From: Pseudonocardia kunmingensis
GTDB lineage: Bacteria; Actinomycetota; Actinomycetes; Mycobacteriales; Pseudonocardiaceae
DNA: 64,000 nucleotides
NCBI RefSeq assembly: GCF_006716445.1
Contig: NZ_VFPA01000004.1
Span: 1 to 64,000, forward strand
Reading direction: 5' to 3'
Notes under the pieces: model-generated
The model's input: only the letters and a program-made list of their open reading frames with translations
Database searches by the model: none
Told to the model about the DNA's origin: nothing
Shown here: in pieces, positions 1-8,208 of the stretch
How positions within the stretch are numbered: the first letter of the stretch is position 1
How the letters are laid out: every line of letters starts with the position of its first letter
Program-made: the position numbers and the translations under genes

Positions 1-546
1 CGTAGCCCACACGTGGCTGAGCAGCTGTTCCCGCGAGAGCACCTGCCCGGGGTGCCGCAGGAACGTCTCGACGAGGGCGAACTCGCGGGCCGAGAGGTCG
101 ACGGTGCGGCCGTCGACGTGGGCGCGCCGGGTCCGCAGGTCCAGCTGCAGGTCGCCGTGGGTGAGCACGGTGAGCTCCGGGTTCCGGCTGCCGGCCAGCC
201 GCAGCCGGACGCGGGCGAGCAGCTCCTCGAAGCGGAACGGCTTGGGCATGTAGTCGTCGGCGCCGCCCTCCAACCCGGCGACGGTGTCCTGCACGCTGTC
301 GCGCGCCGTCAGCACGATCACCGGTATCGGGCAGCCCTCGGCGCGCAGCGACCGGAGCACGGCGAACCCGTCGAGGCCGGGGAGCCCGATGTCGAGCACC
401 AGCAGGTCGAAGCCGCCGGTCATCGCGTAGTCGCGGGCCGATGGCCCGTCGCCCACCACGGTGACGGCGAACCCGTTGGCGGCCAGCCCCTTCTCGACGA
501 ACGCGGCGATCCGCGGCTCGTCCTCGGCCACGAGGATGCGACTCAC
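1..546 (-). CDS. OmpR-family response regulator, 3' end outside window
   Basis: DNA-binding response regulator of a two-component system. The receiver domain (about residues 3-115) shows the acidic pair E8-D9, the phospho-acceptor D52 in DLLVLDIGLPG and a conserved KPF loop. The winged-helix effector begins near residue 125 (RTRRAHVDGRTVDLSAREF) and runs off the window start, so the last 40 or so residues are missing. The GTG start overlaps the stop of the upstream kinase gene by four bases (GTGA), so the two are translated together. A direct repeat in front of the operon at 2525-2555 is a candidate site for its own binding. Family assignment is firm; the stimulus is unknown. Confidence 0.93.
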   Translation of the reverse strand, partial: MSRILVAEDEPRIAAFVEKGLAANGFAVTVVGDGPSARDYAMTGGFDLLVLDIGLPGLDGFAVLRSLRAEGCPIPVIVLTARDSVQDTVAGLEGGADDYMPKPFRFEELLARVRLRLAGSRNPELTVLTHGDLQLDLRTRRAHVDGRTVDLSAREFALVETFLRHPGQVLSREQLLSHVWAT

Positions 547-2039
547 GACGCTCCCCCACCCCGTTCGTCGGTCGTGGGGATCTCGAGCGTGAACGTCGCC
601 CCGCGGCCGGGCACGCTGTCGAGCAGCACCGTGCCGCCGTGCGCCACGGCGATGGCCCGGACGATCGACAGGCCGAGCCCCGCACCGTCCGACCGGCGGC
701 CGGCCGTCGCCCCGCGGGAGAACCGCTCGAAGATCCGCGCGCGGTCCTCGGCGGCGACTCCGGGCCCGCTGTCGGACACCCAGAACCGCAGCCTGCCGCC
801 GGCGAGCTGCGAGCCGAGGCCGATGCGGTCGCCGGGGCCGGTGTGGCGGCACGCGTTGTCCGCGAGGGCGACCACGGCCTGCGTGATGCGCTGCGGGTCG
901 AGCGGGGCGTCGACCCCGGCCGCGGTCTCGAGGACCCACCGCCGGTCGCCGAGCCGCTCGACCTTCTCCACGATCTCCGCCGTGAGCGCCTCGACGTCCA
1001 CGCGCTCGACGTGCAGGAACGACGGCTGCTCGGAACGGGCCAGCAGCAACAGGTCCGACACCATCCGGTTCATCCGGCCGAGCTCGTCGTCGACCAGCGC
1101 CACGGTGGCGCGCACGTCCCCCGGATCGGCCGGGTCGAGCACCTCCAGGTGCCCGCGCACGATCGTGATCGGGGTGCGAAGCTCGTGCCCGGCGTCGTCG
1201 ACGAACCGCCGCTGGGCCGCCACGCCGGACTCGACGCGGTCGAGCATCGCGTTGACGGTGCGGACGAGGTCCCCGAGCTCGTCCGCCTCTCCCGGGTCGG
1301 GGATGCGGCCGGACAGGTCGGTGTCGGTGATCGTGCGCGCGGTCGCGGCGACGTCGCGCAGCGGCCGCAGGATGCGGCCCGCCACGAGCCACGCGGCCGC
1401 GGCGGCGCCGAGCACGGTGACACCGCCGACGCCGAGCATCAGCCGGGCGGCGTTGTCGGCCGCCCCGCGTTCGGCGTCGGCGAGGTAGGCGGCCACGATG
1501 ACACCGCGCGCCGGGTCGCCCTGCAACGCCACCGGGATCGCGAGGTAGCGCACCTCGCCTGCGGTGGGGCTGTCGTACCGCCCGGAACGCGGCGTGTCGA
1601 CGCCGGCGACGAGCGCGGCGAACGCCGGGTCACCGGCGAGCACCTCGGGCGTGCCGGGCTCCTGCCGGCTCTGGGTGCGGTACCCGCCGTCGACGTAGCC
1701 GAGGAACTTCTCGTTGGGTCGCGCGAGGTTGTAGGCGATGGCCTCGCCGATCACCTCGTCGACGGTGCGGAACGGCAGGCCGGTGCGAGGGCTCGTGCCG
1801 GCCTCGGTGAGCTCCGCGAACTCGTCGACCTCGAACCGCAGTGCCTCGTCCATCCGCTCGTCGGTGACCTGGATCAGCAGCCGCCAGGTCACGAGCGTGA
1901 CGGCGCCCAGCGCGACGAGCACCAGCAGCAGGACCCACCCGATGATGCGGGTGCGGGCGGTGCTCGGCAGCAGGCGATGCCGCGGGGCGGGCGGCGCCGG
2001 CGCGCCTTGCGCGGGGTCGGGCGTCGCGGTGGGGGGCAT
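543..2039 (-). CDS. HAMP-containing sensor histidine kinase
   Basis: Membrane sensor kinase of about 498 residues that should phosphorylate the response regulator it overlaps. Order: short Pro/Ala-rich cytoplasmic tail, first membrane helix (GWVLLLVLVALGAVTLV, about residues 33-50), an extracytoplasmic sensor segment of about 120 residues, second helix (VLGAAAAAWLVAG), HAMP, HisKA with phospho-acceptor H285 in AGHELRTP, and an HATPase domain with N, G1 (DSGPGV) and G2 (GAGLGLSI) boxes. I chose ATG 2039 because AGGGA lies about 6 bases upstream; an in-frame ATG at 2150 would overlap the preceding gene. The upstream small acidic protein is probably in the same operon. Confidence 0.92.
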   Translation of the reverse strand: MPPTATPDPAQGAPAPPAPRHRLLPSTARTRIIGWVLLLVLVALGAVTLVTWRLLIQVTDERMDEALRFEVDEFAELTEAGTSPRTGLPFRTVDEVIGEAIAYNLARPNEKFLGYVDGGYRTQSRQEPGTPEVLAGDPAFAALVAGVDTPRSGRYDSPTAGEVRYLAIPVALQGDPARGVIVAAYLADAERGAADNAARLMLGVGGVTVLGAAAAAWLVAGRILRPLRDVAATARTITDTDLSGRIPDPGEADELGDLVRTVNAMLDRVESGVAAQRRFVDDAGHELRTPITIVRGHLEVLDPADPGDVRATVALVDDELGRMNRMVSDLLLLARSEQPSFLHVERVDVEALTAEIVEKVERLGDRRWVLETAAGVDAPLDPQRITQAVVALADNACRHTGPGDRIGLGSQLAGGRLRFWVSDSGPGVAAEDRARIFERFSRGATAGRRSDGAGLGLSIVRAIAVAHGGTVLLDSVPGRGATFTLEIPTTDERGGGAS

Positions 2040-2136
2040 CGGGGTCCCTGCGGGGAGGCGGGCACCGGTCGGGAGGGATCGGTGCTGGTCACCGCCATCC
2101 TGACCGACGCGTCGTCGCTTCCGCAGCGGGACGGGG

Positions 2137-2493
2137 TCAGTCGTCGTCATCCGGGCCGTCGTCGTCACCCGGGCCGTCGTCGCCCGGGCCGTCGTCGCCG
2201 TTGTCGTCAAAGCCGTCGTCGTCGCGGCCGTCGTCGTCGAGGTCGTCGTCATCGTCGTCGACCGGCGGCGGCGGGGCGACGTAGCCGGCCTCGTCGCGGG
2301 GGGCGGGCGCCGCCGGGGGCTGCCCGTCGCCGGGGACCGCGTCGGGTGCGGCGGGGGGCACCGCGGGCGCCTGGACGGTGATCGGCTCCACCGGCGGGGC
2401 GTCGGCGTCCGCCGCGGAACCGAGCACGACGACGCCGGCGAGCACGCCGACGACGAGCAGCACGGCCGTCGCGATGAGGAGGGGGAGGCGCAC
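2137..2493 (-). CDS. Small membrane-anchored protein with Asp-rich tail
   Basis: Not a family I recognise. From a GTG at 2493 it has about 118 residues: an N-terminal hydrophobic helix (RLPLLIATAVLLVVGVLAGVVVL) acting as signal anchor or signal peptide, a Pro/Ala-rich linker, and a C-terminal tail of about 40 residues made almost only of Asp and Gly with no positive charge apart from one Arg. The longer reading from ATG 2553 is less likely because that codon lies inside the candidate regulator site 2525-2555. It is the first gene before the sensor kinase, which suggests a part in signal input. The tail resembles a divalent-cation-binding or surface-exposed acidic segment; that is inference. 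Confidence 0.6.
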   Translation of the reverse strand: MRLPLLIATAVLLVVGVLAGVVVLGSAADADAPPVEPITVQAPAVPPAAPDAVPGDGQPPAAPAPRDEAGYVAPPPPVDDDDDDLDDDGRDDDGFDDNGDDGPGDDGPGDDDGPDDDD

Positions 2494-2524
2494 GCCCAGA
2501 TCATGGGCGGGGCGGGTGACCGGC

Positions 2525-2555
2525 GGATGAGAGCGGGATGAGAGGTCTCTCATCC
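2525..2555. promoter_or_regulatory. Direct repeat plus inverted half-site, likely response-regulator operator
   Basis: GGATGAGAG occurs at 2525-2533 and again at 2536-2544, an 11-base period, followed by the inverted copy CTCTCATCC at 2547-2555. Direct repeats with 11-base spacing are the usual binding pattern of OmpR-family regulators. The site lies between the divergent alkA-type gene (2624, plus) and the acidic protein/kinase/regulator operon (2493, minus), so it could autoregulate the operon. Inference from pattern only. Confidence 0.5.
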
Positions 2556-2623
2556 GACGGCGGTCGCCGGCGGCGTCCGATTCCCGCCAGTCGAGGGCCC
2601 TCGCGGGTGGCAGAGTCGTACCC

Positions 2624-4120
2624 GTGCTGCTCGATCAGGAACGCTGCTACCGCGCCGTCGCCTCGCGCGACGCCCGCTTCGACGGGCACTTCATCACGGC
2701 CGTGCGCACGACCGGGATCTACTGCCGGCCGTCCTGCCCCGCCACCACGCCCAAGCGGCACAACGTCGAGTTCCTGCCGACGGCCGGGGCCGCGCAGCAA
2801 CGCGGGTACCGCGCGTGCCGGCGCTGCCAGCCCGACGCCGTGCCCGGCTCGCCCGACTGGAACCTGCGTGCCGACCTCGCCGCCCGCGCGATGCGCCTCA
2901 TCTCCGACGGGCTCGTCGAGCGCGAGGGCGTGCCGGGGCTCGCCGCGCGGCTGGGCTACTCGGAACGGCACCTGAACCGGGTGCTCACGGCGGAGCTCGG
3001 CGCCGGGCCGCTCGCGTTGGCGCGGGCGCACCGCGCCCACACGGCGCGGCTGCTCATCGAGACCACACCGCTCGGGATGGCCGACGTCGCGTTCGCGGCC
3101 GGGTTCGCGAGCGTGCGGCAGTTCAACGACACCGTCCGCGAGGTGTACGGCGTGGCACCGACGACCTTGCGCAGCGAGGCCGGCCGCCGTCGCGGTGCCC
3201 GGTCCGGCGTCGCGGGCACCCTGGTGCTGCGGCTGCCGTACCGGCCGCCGTTCGACGCCGACGGGCTGCTCGCGTTCTTCGCCGCCCGCGCGCTCGACGG
3301 CGTCGAGTCGCTCGAGGGCAGCACCTACCGGCGCACGCTGCGGCTGCCGCACGGCGCGGCGACGGTGGCGCTCGACCTGACGCCGGTGCCGCGCAACGGG
3401 CACGTCGTCGCGACGCTGCGGCTGGGTGACCCGCGCGACCTCGGCCCCGCCGTCGCCCGGCTGCGCAGGCTGCTCGACCTGGACGCCGACCCGCAGGCCG
3501 TCGACGCCGTGCTCGGCGCCGACCCGGACCTCGCGCCCGCCGTGGCCGCGGTGCCGGGCATCCGGCTCCCGGGCACGGTGGACGGCGTCGAGACCGCGCT
3601 GCGCGCCGTGCTGGGCCAGCAGGTGTCGGTCGCGGCGGCCCGGACCGCGGCGAGCCGGCTCGCCGCCGCGCTCGGCGAACGGCTCCCGCCCGCGCTCGCC
3701 GCCGACGGACCCGACCTGCTGTTCCCGACCCCGGCGGTGATCGCCGAGCGCGGCGCCGAGGTGCTGGCTGGGCCGCGGCGGCGCATCGCGACCGTGCTCG
3801 GGCTCGCCGGTGCCGTCGCCGACGGCTCCCTCGTGCTCGACCCCGGCCGCGATCCCACCGACCTCCGCGCGGCCCTCACCGCGATGCCCGGCGTCGGGCC
3901 GTGGACCGCGGGCTACCTCGCGATGCGGCTGCTCGGCGATCCCGACGAGCTGCTCGCCACCGACCTCGGCGTGCGCCGCGGCGCGGCCGCGCTCGGCCTC
4001 CCGTCCGACCTCGCCGGTCTGACGGCCCGGGCCACCGGCTGGGCGCCGTGGCGCTCCTACGCCGCCACCCACCTCTGGCGGGCGATGCCCGCCGCTCCCA
4101 CGAACCGGAGGACCTCATGA
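2624..4120 (+). CDS. alkA: Ada-like regulator fused to AlkA 3-methyladenine DNA glycosylase
   Basis: Bifunctional alkylation-response protein of 498 residues. The N-terminal Ada zinc domain keeps the four cysteines C34, C38, C65 and C68 (GIYCRPSC and ACRRCQP); in Ada one of these takes methyl groups from phosphotriesters. An AraC-type helix-turn-helix follows (about 85-180). The C-terminal half is an AlkA glycosylase with a helix-hairpin-helix (MPGVGPWTAGY, from residue 421) and catalytic D447 in LLATDLGV, which removes alkylated purines. Start is GTG. The stop overlaps the ogt start (ATGA), so the two repair genes form one operon. The Ada part lacks the O6-methyltransferase domain, which ogt supplies. 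Confidence 0.95.
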   Translation: MLLDQERCYRAVASRDARFDGHFITAVRTTGIYCRPSCPATTPKRHNVEFLPTAGAAQQRGYRACRRCQPDAVPGSPDWNLRADLAARAMRLISDGLVEREGVPGLAARLGYSERHLNRVLTAELGAGPLALARAHRAHTARLLIETTPLGMADVAFAAGFASVRQFNDTVREVYGVAPTTLRSEAGRRRGARSGVAGTLVLRLPYRPPFDADGLLAFFAARALDGVESLEGSTYRRTLRLPHGAATVALDLTPVPRNGHVVATLRLGDPRDLGPAVARLRRLLDLDADPQAVDAVLGADPDLAPAVAAVPGIRLPGTVDGVETALRAVLGQQVSVAAARTAASRLAAALGERLPPALAADGPDLLFPTPAVIAERGAEVLAGPRRRIATVLGLAGAVADGSLVLDPGRDPTDLRAALTAMPGVGPWTAGYLAMRLLGDPDELLATDLGVRRGAAALGLPSDLAGLTARATGWAPWRSYAATHLWRAMPAAPTNRRTS

Positions 4121-4620
4121 GCACCGCCACCTGGGCCACGATCGACACGTACGTCGGCCCGTTCACCACCGTCGTCGACGCCGACGGCGCCGTACTGGCC
4201 TCGGGCTGGACGGCCGAGCTGGACGAGCTGCTCCCGCAGATCCACCCGACCCTGCGACCCACCGACCTGGTGCCGGGCGATCTCGGGGCCGTCGGCGACG
4301 CCGTCCGCCGCTACCACGACGGTGACCTCTCCGCGATCGACACCGTGGCGGTCCGGCAGCGCTCGGGCGCGTTCCTCGAGCACGCATGGGACGTCCTGCG
4401 CACGGTGCCCGCGGGCGCGCCGGTGACCTACACGGAGTACGCGGCGAAGTCGGGTCGGCCCGCCGCCGTCCGCGCCGCGGCGTCCGCGTGCGCCCGCAAC
4501 GCCGCCGCGCTGTTCGTCCCGTGCCACCGCGTGCTGCGCACCGACGGCACGCTGGGCGGCTTCCGCTGGGGCGTGGACGTCAAGCAGAAGCTCCTGACGC
4601 ACGAGAGCGCCCGCCCCTGA
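4117..4620 (+). CDS. ogt: Methylated-DNA--protein-cysteine methyltransferase
   Basis: Suicide enzyme of 167 residues that transfers the alkyl group from O6-alkylguanine to its own cysteine. The active-site motif PCHRV is present, followed by GGFRWG, and the helix-turn-helix region includes VTYTEYAAKSGRPAAVRAAA. Length is normal for the Ogt family. The ATG overlaps the stop of the upstream Ada/AlkA gene by four bases, so both are translated from one mRNA and together cover base excision and direct reversal of alkylation damage. Confidence 0.96.
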   Translation: MSTATWATIDTYVGPFTTVVDADGAVLASGWTAELDELLPQIHPTLRPTDLVPGDLGAVGDAVRRYHDGDLSAIDTVAVRQRSGAFLEHAWDVLRTVPAGAPVTYTEYAAKSGRPAAVRAAASACARNAAALFVPCHRVLRTDGTLGGFRWGVDVKQKLLTHESARP

Positions 4621-4621
4621 C

Positions 4622-4682
4622 GCACCTTGGAGCCTTACTGCTGTCCTGGCGCGCGGAGAACAGCAGGATGGCTCCAAGGTGC
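4622..4682 (+). terminator. Long two-part hairpin after ogt
   Basis: Perfect 13-bp outer stem (GCACCTTGGAGCC at 4622-4634 with its complement at 4670-4682) and a perfect 7-bp inner stem (CTGCTGT 4638-4644 with ACAGCAG 4660-4666), separated by a small symmetric internal loop. It starts two bases after the ogt stop and lies before rmuC on the same strand, a terminator position, but no T-run follows. Confidence 0.6.
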
Positions 4683-4799
4683 GGGTGAGAGTGAGGGCTC
4701 GATCATGCGTTCGACCGTTCGGCGATCGGCCCGCCCCGTTGACCTTCCGCTCGGCGTGCCCTCCCCGGCCCTGAGGGCCGACGGAGGCACGCTGATCGG

Positions 4800-6338
4800 A
4801 TGGACACCGCGACCACATCCGTGCTGCTCATCGGCGTGATCGTCGGCGCTGCGCTGGGCGCGGGGGCCGTCTGGATCCTCGTCACGACCCGGGCGCGGCT
4901 GGCGGCCGCCGAGTCGGCGCGGGCCGCGGCCGACGCGTCGGCGCGGCTGCGGGCCGACGTCGCCGGCCTGCGCGCGGAGCGGGCCGGGCTGCTCGAGCGA
5001 CTCCAGCAGGTGACCGACGCGCACGACCGGGCCGTCGAGCGGCTGCGCGCAGCGGAGTCCGAGTCGGCGGCCGCCGGGGCGGCGCTGCGCAGCGAGCGGG
5101 AGGCGGGCGCGCGGCGGGAGGAGCTGCTCAGCCGCCGCGACGTGGAGCTCAAGCAGGCGTTCCAGGCGCTGTCGGCGGACGCGCTGGCCCGCAACAACGA
5201 GCAGTTCGTCGCGCTCGCCGAGGGGCGGATCAAGGAGGCGACGGCGGCGCTGGCGGCGAAGGCCGACGGCGACGCCGCCGCGCGCGCGCAGGCGATGGGC
5301 AAGCTCCTCGACCCGGTGGCCGCGACGCTCCAGCGGGTGGAGGGCCAGCTGCGCACCGTCGAGAAGGAGCGCGAGTCGGCCTACGCCGGCCTGCGCGAGC
5401 AGGTCACGGCGATGCGCTCGAGCTCGGAGCGCCTGCAGGACGAGACGAAGCAGCTGGTCAACGCGCTGCGGGCGCCGCAGGTCCGCGGACGCTGGGGCGA
5501 GCTGCAGCTGGAGCGGATCGTGCAGCTCGCCGGGATGGTCGAGCACTGCGACTTCTCCACCCAGGTGGTCGGGCAGGGCGAGGACGGCGGCGTGCGGCCC
5601 GACGTCGTCGTGCACCTGGCCGGCGGCAAGCAGGTGGTCGTGGACGCGAAGGTGCCGTTCGCGGCCTACCTGGAGGCGGTGGAGTCGCGCGACCCCGAGG
5701 TGCACCGCGAGCGGCTCGCCGCCCACGCCCGCCAGCTGCGCCAGCACGTCGACGCGCTCAGCGCGAAGAGCTACTGGGCGGCGTTCCAGCCGTCGCCGGA
5801 GTTCGTCGTGCTGTTCGTGCCGGGCGACCCGTTCCTGGAGGCGGCGCTGCAGTCCGACCCGGCCCTGCTGGAACACTCCTTCTCGAACAACGTCGTGATC
5901 GCCACGCCCACCACGCTCATCGCGCTGCTGCGCACGGTCGCCTACACCTGGCGCCAGGAGGCGCTCGCGCGCAACGCCGCCCAGGTGCACCAGCTGGGCA
6001 AGGAGCTGCACAGCCGCCTGGCGACGATGGGCACGCACGTCGCGAAGCTGGGCCGCAGCCTCGACACCGCCGTCGCGAGCTACAACCAGACCGTCTCCTC
6101 GCTGGAGGCGCGCGTGCTCGTCACCGCGCGCAAGCTCACCGACCTCGAGGTCACCGGCGACCACATCGCCGAGCCCAGCCAGGTCGAACGCGCGCCGCGC
6201 ACCGTCGCGGCACCGGAGCTCGTGGCGTCGGCCGCCGACTCGCTGGTCGCCCTGCACGAGCTCGCCCGCGCCGACCGGACGGGTGACCGCCCCGGCGACG
6301 ACGGGCACGGGGAGTCGCGGGCTACCGTGACGGGATGA
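4800..6338 (+). CDS. rmuC: DNA recombination protein RmuC
   Basis: 512-residue RmuC-family protein, a membrane-tethered predicted nuclease known to limit recombination at inverted repeats. An N-terminal membrane helix (SVLLIGVIVGAALGAGAVWIL) is followed by a long Ala/Arg/Glu coiled coil (about 30-115) and the conserved nuclease-fold core with RGRWGELQLERIVQLAGM and VVVDAKVPFAAYLEA. The region between 4683 and 4799 has no clear Shine-Dalgarno site or promoter that I can defend. Its stop overlaps the next gene (ATGA). Confidence 0.93.
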   Translation: MDTATTSVLLIGVIVGAALGAGAVWILVTTRARLAAAESARAAADASARLRADVAGLRAERAGLLERLQQVTDAHDRAVERLRAAESESAAAGAALRSEREAGARREELLSRRDVELKQAFQALSADALARNNEQFVALAEGRIKEATAALAAKADGDAAARAQAMGKLLDPVAATLQRVEGQLRTVEKERESAYAGLREQVTAMRSSSERLQDETKQLVNALRAPQVRGRWGELQLERIVQLAGMVEHCDFSTQVVGQGEDGGVRPDVVVHLAGGKQVVVDAKVPFAAYLEAVESRDPEVHRERLAAHARQLRQHVDALSAKSYWAAFQPSPEFVVLFVPGDPFLEAALQSDPALLEHSFSNNVVIATPTTLIALLRTVAYTWRQEALARNAAQVHQLGKELHSRLATMGTHVAKLGRSLDTAVASYNQTVSSLEARVLVTARKLTDLEVTGDHIAEPSQVERAPRTVAAPELVASAADSLVALHELARADRTGDRPGDDGHGESRATVTG

Positions 6339-7168
6339 CCGAGCCGGCCGGTGAGCGCAGCCCCCGGCGCCGCGGTGGCGGGAGCACCGGCGGCCGCCCG
6401 CAGGACCGGGGTGGACGCCCCGACGGCGGCACGCCACCCCGCCGGGCCACGCCACCGGCCTCGGGGGCCGATCCCGAGCGGCGAGCGGGCGGCCGGGGCG
6501 GCACCGCCAGGCCGGGCGGGAAGAGCACCACCGCGGCAGGGCGGAAGGGTGCCGAGCCGAAGGTCGCCGACCGGAAGGAGCGGGCCCGGCGGAACGCGGC
6601 GGAGAAGAAGACCGCCGACAAGGCCGCCGCCCGGACCGAACGCGCGGACCGGGAACCGCCCGTGCGCGGCGCGGGCGGGCACTGGCCGATGGCCGACCGG
6701 TCCGTGCTGGCCACCGTCCTGGGCCTGCCGCCGGTCGCGGCCGTCGGGCTCGCGGCGGCGCTCACGGCCGTCGGCGTTCTCGTCGACCTGACGCAGGTCG
6801 GTGGCCTGGGCATCGTCTTCACCGTCTGCCACATCAGCGGGTGCGTGCTGGCGGTGGCGTGGGTGCGCCGCACCGGGCTGTTCGGGCCGATGGTGCAGCC
6901 CCCGCTGCTCGTGGCCCTGTCCGTGCCGGTGGTCGTGCTGCTCTCCGGCACCCCGCGCCCCGGTCAGGGCGTCGCCGAGCGGCTCCTGGTGATCGGGGCG
7001 CCACTGGTCAACGCGTTCCCGGTGATGGCGTGGACCACCGGGATCGTGCTCGTCGCCGGGGCGCTGCGGATCGTCCTGCAGCGCCCGGTGGACGCGGGCG
7101 TCAGCGCGAGCGGGCGGGCCGCAGCTCCCGGGGCAGGGAGAACGTCAGCGTCTCCTCGGCGGTCGTGA
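6335..7168 (+). CDS. DUF6542-like membrane protein with basic N-terminal half
   Basis: 277 residues. The first 110 or so are disordered and rich in Arg, Gly, Pro and Lys; the C-terminal part has four hydrophobic segments (for example [20 protein letters not shown] and [14 protein letters not shown]), matching what I remember as the DUF6542 family next to ispH in actinobacteria (Rv1111c-like). Function unknown. The start overlaps the rmuC stop by four bases. The 3' end overlaps the convergent ispH gene by 68 bases, so the last 22 codons are antisense to the ispH C-terminus; an earlier end is not available in this frame. Confidence 0.75.
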   Translation: MTEPAGERSPRRRGGGSTGGRPQDRGGRPDGGTPPRRATPPASGADPERRAGGRGGTARPGGKSTTAAGRKGAEPKVADRKERARRNAAEKKTADKAAARTERADREPPVRGAGGHWPMADRSVLATVLGLPPVAAVGLAAALTAVGVLVDLTQVGGLGIVFTVCHISGCVLAVAWVRRTGLFGPMVQPPLLVALSVPVVVLLSGTPRPGQGVAERLLVIGAPLVNAFPVMAWTTGIVLVAGALRIVLQRPVDAGVSASGRAAAPGAGRTSASPRRS

Positions 7169-8054
7169 CCTCCTCGACCGACTCCCAGCCGCGCTCGGCC
7201 AGGTGGTCGAGCACGCCGCGCACCAGCACCTCGGGCACGGACGCGCCGCTGGTGAGGCCGATGGTGCCGACGCCGTCGAGCCAGGAGTCGTCGATCTCCC
7301 GCGCGTAGTCGATGAGGTGCGCCGCACCCGCGCCCGCCGTGAGGGCCACCTCGACCAGCCGCACCGAGTTCGAGGAGTTCTTCGACCCGACCACGAGCAC
7401 GAGGTCGCACTGCGGCGCCATCGCCTTCACCGCGACCTGCCGGTTCTGGGTGGCGTAGCAGATGTCGTCGCTCGGCGGGTTCTGCAGCGACGGGAACCGC
7501 TCGCGCAGCGCCCGCACCGTCTCCATCGTCTCGTCGACCGACAGCGTGGTCTGCGACAGCCACACCACCTTGTCCGGATCGCGGACGGTGACGCCTGCGA
7601 CGTCGTCGGCGGTCTCGACGAGCTGGATGTGCTGCGGCGCCTCGCCGGAGGTGCCCTCGACCTCCTCGTGCCCGTGGTGGCCGACGAGCAGGATGTCGTA
7701 CTCCTCGCGCGCGAAGCGCTTCGCCTCCTGGTGCACCTTCGTGACCAGCGGGCAGGTGGCGTCGATGGTGCGCAGCCCGCGGTCCTTCGCCTGGTCGCGC
7801 ACGGCCGGTGAGACGCCGTGCGCGGAGAACACGACGAGCGCGCCCTCGGGCACCTCGTCCGCCTCGTCGACGAAGATCGCGCCGCGCTCGGTGAGCGTCT
7901 CCACGACGTGGACGTTGTGCACGATCTGCTTGCGGACGTACACCGGCGGGCCGTGCTGCTCGAGCGCCTGCTCGACGGCCTCGACGGCCCGGTCGACACC
8001 CGCGCAGTAGCCGCGCGGCGCGGCCAGCAGGACACGCTTGGAAGCAACCGACAT
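7101..8054 (-). CDS. ispH: 4-hydroxy-3-methylbut-2-enyl diphosphate reductase
   Basis: Last enzyme of the MEP isoprenoid pathway; reduces HMBPP to IPP and DMAPP with a [4Fe-4S] cluster. 317 residues with the three cluster cysteines C17 ([11 protein letters not shown]), C101 (DATCPLV) and C199 (DICYATQNR), plus conserved HNVHVVE and SKNSSNS segments. The ATG at 8054 is preceded by GGAGGT, and a TAGGGT -10-like box sits exactly six bases before it, so the message may be leaderless. Products feed the prenyl transferase at 25.8 kb. Confidence 0.97.
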   Translation of the reverse strand: MSVASKRVLLAAPRGYCAGVDRAVEAVEQALEQHGPPVYVRKQIVHNVHVVETLTERGAIFVDEADEVPEGALVVFSAHGVSPAVRDQAKDRGLRTIDATCPLVTKVHQEAKRFAREEYDILLVGHHGHEEVEGTSGEAPQHIQLVETADDVAGVTVRDPDKVVWLSQTTLSVDETMETVRALRERFPSLQNPPSDDICYATQNRQVAVKAMAPQCDLVLVVGSKNSSNSVRLVEVALTAGAGAAHLIDYAREIDDSWLDGVGTIGLTSGASVPEVLVRGVLDHLAERGWESVEEVTTAEETLTFSLPRELRPARSR

Positions 8055-8060
8055 ACCTCC

Positions 8061-8066
8061 ACCCTA
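8061..8066 (-). promoter_or_regulatory. -10 box TAGGGT placing the ispH start at +1
   Basis: On the minus strand TAGGGT is followed by six bases (GGAGGT) and then the ispH ATG. This spacing is typical of actinobacterial leaderless promoters, though the same six bases could serve as a ribosome site for a longer transcript. Confidence 0.4.
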
Positions 8067-8099
8067 CGGACGGCCGCCGCGAGGACGCCCCCAGCCGCG

Positions 8100-8146
8100 A
8101 CGAACGGCACTCTCGTCGCTACCTAGCCGACGAAAGTGCCGTTCGT
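8100..8146. repeat. Intergenic hairpin element, copy 1
   Basis: Arms 8101-8118 and 8128-8145 (extended by one A-T pair) around a nine-base centre CTACCTAGC. One internal position is mismatched (C opposite A), which becomes a G-U wobble in minus-strand RNA. Same family as 10371-10421 and 23004-23050. This copy lies between divergent genes, not at a gene end. Confidence 0.8.
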
Positions 8147-8208
8147 TCGTCGGAGGGGATCGCGACCCGGGGCTGCTGGCACCGGCCGCGCGGGGGAGAC
8201 TGGGACGC

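Noticed and set aside
13-4072. Very long open frames antisense or out of frame to the kinase, alkA and later genes
   Set aside because: High third-position GC creates open shadow frames everywhere here; these lack domains and are rich in Arg, Gly, Pro and Ala.
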